Assembly: GCA_965178525.1 (NCBI GenBank)
Contig: CBCXVS010000093.1
Span: forward strand, 1-24,510
From: CBCXVS01 sp965178525
Lineage (GTDB): Bacteria > Tectomicrobia > Entotheonellia > Entotheonellales > Entotheonellaceae
Direction: 5' to 3'
Length of the DNA stretch: 24,510 nucleotides
The notes below the pieces were generated by a model. It was given only the letters and a program-made list of their open reading frames with translations. It was not told the origin of the DNA and ran no database searches. Made by a program: the position numbers and the translations under genes. Of this stretch, positions 22,480 through 24,510 are shown piece after piece. How positions within the stretch are numbered: the stretch's first letter is position 1; every line of letters begins with the position of its first letter.

Positions 22480-22746
22480 CTACATCCGGTCGCTGGTATC
22501 GAACACTTGCTTAAAAAAGTCATTGGCTTCTTTCTCTTTTCCTTTCTTGCATTCGTTATAGGCTTTAAGCGTCATTTCGTACAGTTCCGCCTTCTTTTCC
22601 GCTGGCGCCTTTTTTTTCGAGGAGATTTTGTCCTCGGCTTTGCGGAACATCGCACTGCAGTCCATTTTTTCTGCCGCCTGCACTGCCAGCACGCTGAGCA
22701 GCAAGCCGGCAACGGCTAGTCCGAGTAGGATTTTCACGTATGGCAT
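22480..22746 (-). CDS. Small exported protein of unknown function
   Basis: The 88-residue protein begins MPYVKILLGLAVAGLLLSVL with a likely signal-peptidase site after VQA near residue 24. The mature part is about 64 residues, very rich in Lys and Glu, helical in character, with two Cys (in KMDCSAMF and AYNECKKG) that could form a disulfide. GGAG lies 7 bases upstream. I recognise no family. It is separated by about 250 bases from the transporter operon and is probably transcribed on its own. Confidence 0.65.
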   Translation of the reverse strand: MPYVKILLGLAVAGLLLSVLAVQAAEKMDCSAMFRKAEDKISSKKKAPAEKKAELYEMTLKAYNECKKGKEKEANDFFKQVFDTSDRM

Positions 22747-22908
22747 TCCTCACTCCTTCATCCTTCGCTCCCACGCATGATATGGGAGACGTTCCGGACG
22801 CAGCGCGTCCTTGCCTAAAAAGCCATGGTCAAACCGTCGCGAGCACAGTAGGTCTGACAACATCTTCTGACGCCCCATGGGCATGATCCAAGTTCTGGCA
22901 CAAGCGGG

Positions 22909-23211
22909 TTAGAGTGGTGCAGACGCCTTCCCCGCTGCGGCAGGGGAGGGCAGAGGCGGCTGCTTGGGTTGCGGCTGTGGCGCTTGCGGTGATGCCGTGG
23001 ATGTCGCTGCACGCTGCCCGGGAAACCACTCGACTTGGCGCATCAGCGTGAACTCGCCGCTTGCACCTGTAAACAACCCCGGCCCCTCGGGAATTTCGCC
23101 AATGATTGGCGCTTCAAAGGGTTCATAATGCGCACACCCTGCCAGGAGCAGCACGAACCCGGCATACAGAAGCAGACGCTGCGGGCGCCATATGCGAGTA
23201 CGTTGCCTCAT
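22909..23211 (-). CDS. Small lipoprotein of unknown function
   Basis: The 100-residue protein has a basic N-terminus, a hydrophobic core (LLLYAGFVLL) and the lipobox LLAGC with Cys26 as the lipidation site. The mature chain continues AHYEPFEAPIIGEIPEGPG and ends in a Pro/Ala/Ser-rich tail (PQPQPKQPPLPSP). It is probably anchored in a membrane facing the periplasm. A purine-rich GGGAGAAAGAGGG precedes the ATG. No family is recognised. Confidence 0.65.
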   Translation of the reverse strand: MRQRTRIWRPQRLLLYAGFVLLLAGCAHYEPFEAPIIGEIPEGPGLFTGASGEFTLMRQVEWFPGQRAATSTASPQAPQPQPKQPPLPSPAAAGKASAPL

Positions 23212-23291
23212 CCCTCTTTCTCCCTCTGATTCCGCCTTGGCGCCTCGTTGCTGACATGGCGTTCCTGCGGATTGATGCGGCGGCGGTTGTC

Positions 23292-23364
23292 TAAGTACCG
23301 AAACAAAATGAATATCTATTTTTCCTCTGGAGAAATATATAAAGTTAATGATGTCAGGTACTTA
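23292..23364 (+). repeat. Dispersed inverted-repeat (MITE-like) element, copy 3
   Basis: This is a complete 73-base copy with perfect 8-base ends TAAGTACC (23292-23299) and GGTACTTA (23357-23364). Its core (23321-23346) is identical to copy 1. The porin stop codon (TAA on the minus strand, 23362-23364) lies inside the right-hand inverted end, so the element supplies the end of the gene. Confidence 0.8.
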
Positions 23365-24432
23365 AAATTTGACCCGCGCCCCGGTTAAGACGGCGAAGAT
23401 ATTATTCAAGTCCATTCCGTCCCGGTCGAGATCGTAGTTCCGCAATCCAATGTAGAGCTCCGTGCCGAAGGCATCGAGGTCTTGTACGAATCCTGCCCCC
23501 ACACTCGTACCTTCGTCGTTATTTTGATCGAAATTTTCGCCCCGATAAAAATCGATGGCAAAACTGCTTGCCCCGATGGACCAGAACTCGCGGGTGAAGC
23601 CCAACTTGACGTAATAGAAAAACGGATCGTCTTGCGCATCTACATCTCGCTTTCCCCCTGCAAATGCCAGGTTGACCCCACTGCTATGCAACACCGAAAA
23701 CGAGCCGTTGATCTGGTGATTGACTGGGTCGGGCCGCATGGAGTAGCCCACGGCCGCGGCTGCAGAGAAATCGCCAAACTTGCTGCCATAGCGCAGGGCC
23801 CAATCCCAGCGGTCGTCAGTCGCCCAGGAAAACGACCCCTTGAAGCCGTATAGGACGGGTGAGTCGAGGCGGATGCGGTCGTCCCGCCCCAGGCCGTCGA
23901 GGTTGTCGAATGCGTCGCACACCACCGTGTCGGTTAAGACATTGGTGACATCGTTGCGAAATTTGACACCGCCAGCCATGTCGCAAGGCCCCGAATAAAT
24001 GATCAGGTCGGCGCCAGACAAGTCGACTTCGGAGGTCCCGTCAGAGGCCATGCTCCCCTGGCCCAGCGTCAGGCGGCCAAACTGCTTGCTGTCAAAATAG
24101 AGTTCCATTTTGCGCTCGCTAATGGCGTCGCCGTCGTCGCCGTTGGTGGTTTTATTGTCCTGGCTCACGTCGGCCGTGGAGTTCGATTCGAGCTGTATTT
24201 CGATCGTGGCGCCGACGGAGAAGTCATCATGATGCATATATTTTCCAATAATTCGGAAACGCGTCGACGAGAAGTCGCTATCCACATTAAAGAAGTCGCT
24301 GTCTTCGCCGTCGTACGTGTACAAGATGGCACGGTTGACCTGGCCGGACAACGATAGGGAAACATTGCGGTTGCCCGCTTCGATCGGGTTTTTCCCGGCA
24401 GCGGCTACGAGGCCGAGGTGGGCCGCGAGCAT
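23362..24432 (-). CDS. Outer-membrane porin
   Basis: The protein of about 356 residues is a predicted beta-barrel. It has SLSLSGQVNRAILYTYDGED near the start, an SSTRFRIIG strand, GRLTLGQGS, many alternating aromatic/polar strands and a C-terminal VKF whose final Phe is the barrel-assembly signal. The general layout resembles porins of Alphaproteobacteria and some deep-branching Gram-negatives, and it would form a diffusion channel. The ATG at 24432 gives a signal peptide with no positive n-region (MLAAHLGLVAAAG). The codons before it read NAIRVIGL and would make a better signal peptide, but no ATG, GTG or TTG lies between them and an in-frame TAA, so the true start may use a rare codon or a base may be wrong. 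Confidence 0.8.
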   Translation of the reverse strand: MLAAHLGLVAAAGKNPIEAGNRNVSLSLSGQVNRAILYTYDGEDSDFFNVDSDFSSTRFRIIGKYMHHDDFSVGATIEIQLESNSTADVSQDNKTTNGDDGDAISERKMELYFDSKQFGRLTLGQGSMASDGTSEVDLSGADLIIYSGPCDMAGGVKFRNDVTNVLTDTVVCDAFDNLDGLGRDDRIRLDSPVLYGFKGSFSWATDDRWDWALRYGSKFGDFSAAAAVGYSMRPDPVNHQINGSFSVLHSSGVNLAFAGGKRDVDAQDDPFFYYVKLGFTREFWSIGASSFAIDFYRGENFDQNNDEGTSVGAGFVQDLDAFGTELYIGLRNYDLDRDGMDLNNIFAVLTGARVKF

Positions 24433-24510
24433 GAGCCCGATAACCCGAATGGCATTAAGTTAAGAATAAAGCTTTTATTACCAATGGATTAGGGCTCATG
24501 GCAGTTTGTC

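Noticed and set aside
1..24510. tRNA, rRNA or replication origin
   Set aside because: No cloverleaf, rRNA-like stretch or iteron cluster was seen on either strand.

Overview
The window is a stretch of a Gram-negative bacterial chromosome: it carries an outer-membrane porin with a C-terminal Phe, a lipoprotein with a lipobox and a Tat-exported binding protein. A large hybrid NRPS/PKS gene, degraded gene fragments and small dispersed repeats suggest a secondary-metabolite-rich lineage, perhaps Tectomicrobia/'Entotheonella'-like or a related uncultured group. That taxonomic guess rests on general impression only.

Layout. (1) 363-3359 (+): an NRPS-like adenylation-thiolation-reductase (A-T-R) protein. 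(2) 3392-5931: an island between two copies of a small inverted-repeat element. It holds a choline/ethanolamine-phosphate cytidylyltransferase-type gene, a LicD-type phosphocholine transferase gene and broken pieces of at least three other genes. (3) 5932-16753 (-): L-carnitine dehydrogenase, a fused glycine/sarcosine plus sarcosine/dimethylglycine N-methyltransferase (glycine to glycine betaine), and a TE-A-T-KS-AT-KR-ACP assembly line whose reading frame is broken inside the AT domain. (4) 17104-22232 (-): a complete Dpp/Opp-type ABC importer operon (binding protein, two permeases, fused double ATPase). (5) 22480-24432 (-): a small exported protein, a small lipoprotein and a porin.

How the genes may work together (inference). 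The two adenylation domains are built alike and lack the Asp that binds the alpha-amino group of amino acids. Their predicted pockets are rich in Phe/Trp/Tyr, as expected for a quaternary ammonium substrate. Next to them lies a glycine betaine synthase, so glycine betaine is the obvious candidate. Betaine loaded on the PKS, extended once with malonyl and reduced by the KR would give 3-hydroxy-4-trimethylammoniobutanoyl-ACP, which is carnitine after hydrolysis by the fused thioesterase. The neighbouring gene is an L-carnitine dehydrogenase, which acts on that product. Betaine loaded on the A-T-R protein would be reduced to betaine aldehyde or choline, and the cytidylyltransferase and LicD homologues would handle phosphocholine. 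The window therefore looks like a locus for making quaternary ammonium compounds (betaine, carnitine, choline) from glycine through thiotemplate enzymes. I know of no described PKS route to carnitine.

Main cautions: the PKS is split by an apparent frameshift that may be a sequence error or a real mutation; no choline kinase and no phosphopantetheinyl transferase lie in the window; the substrate assignments are by-eye alignments.
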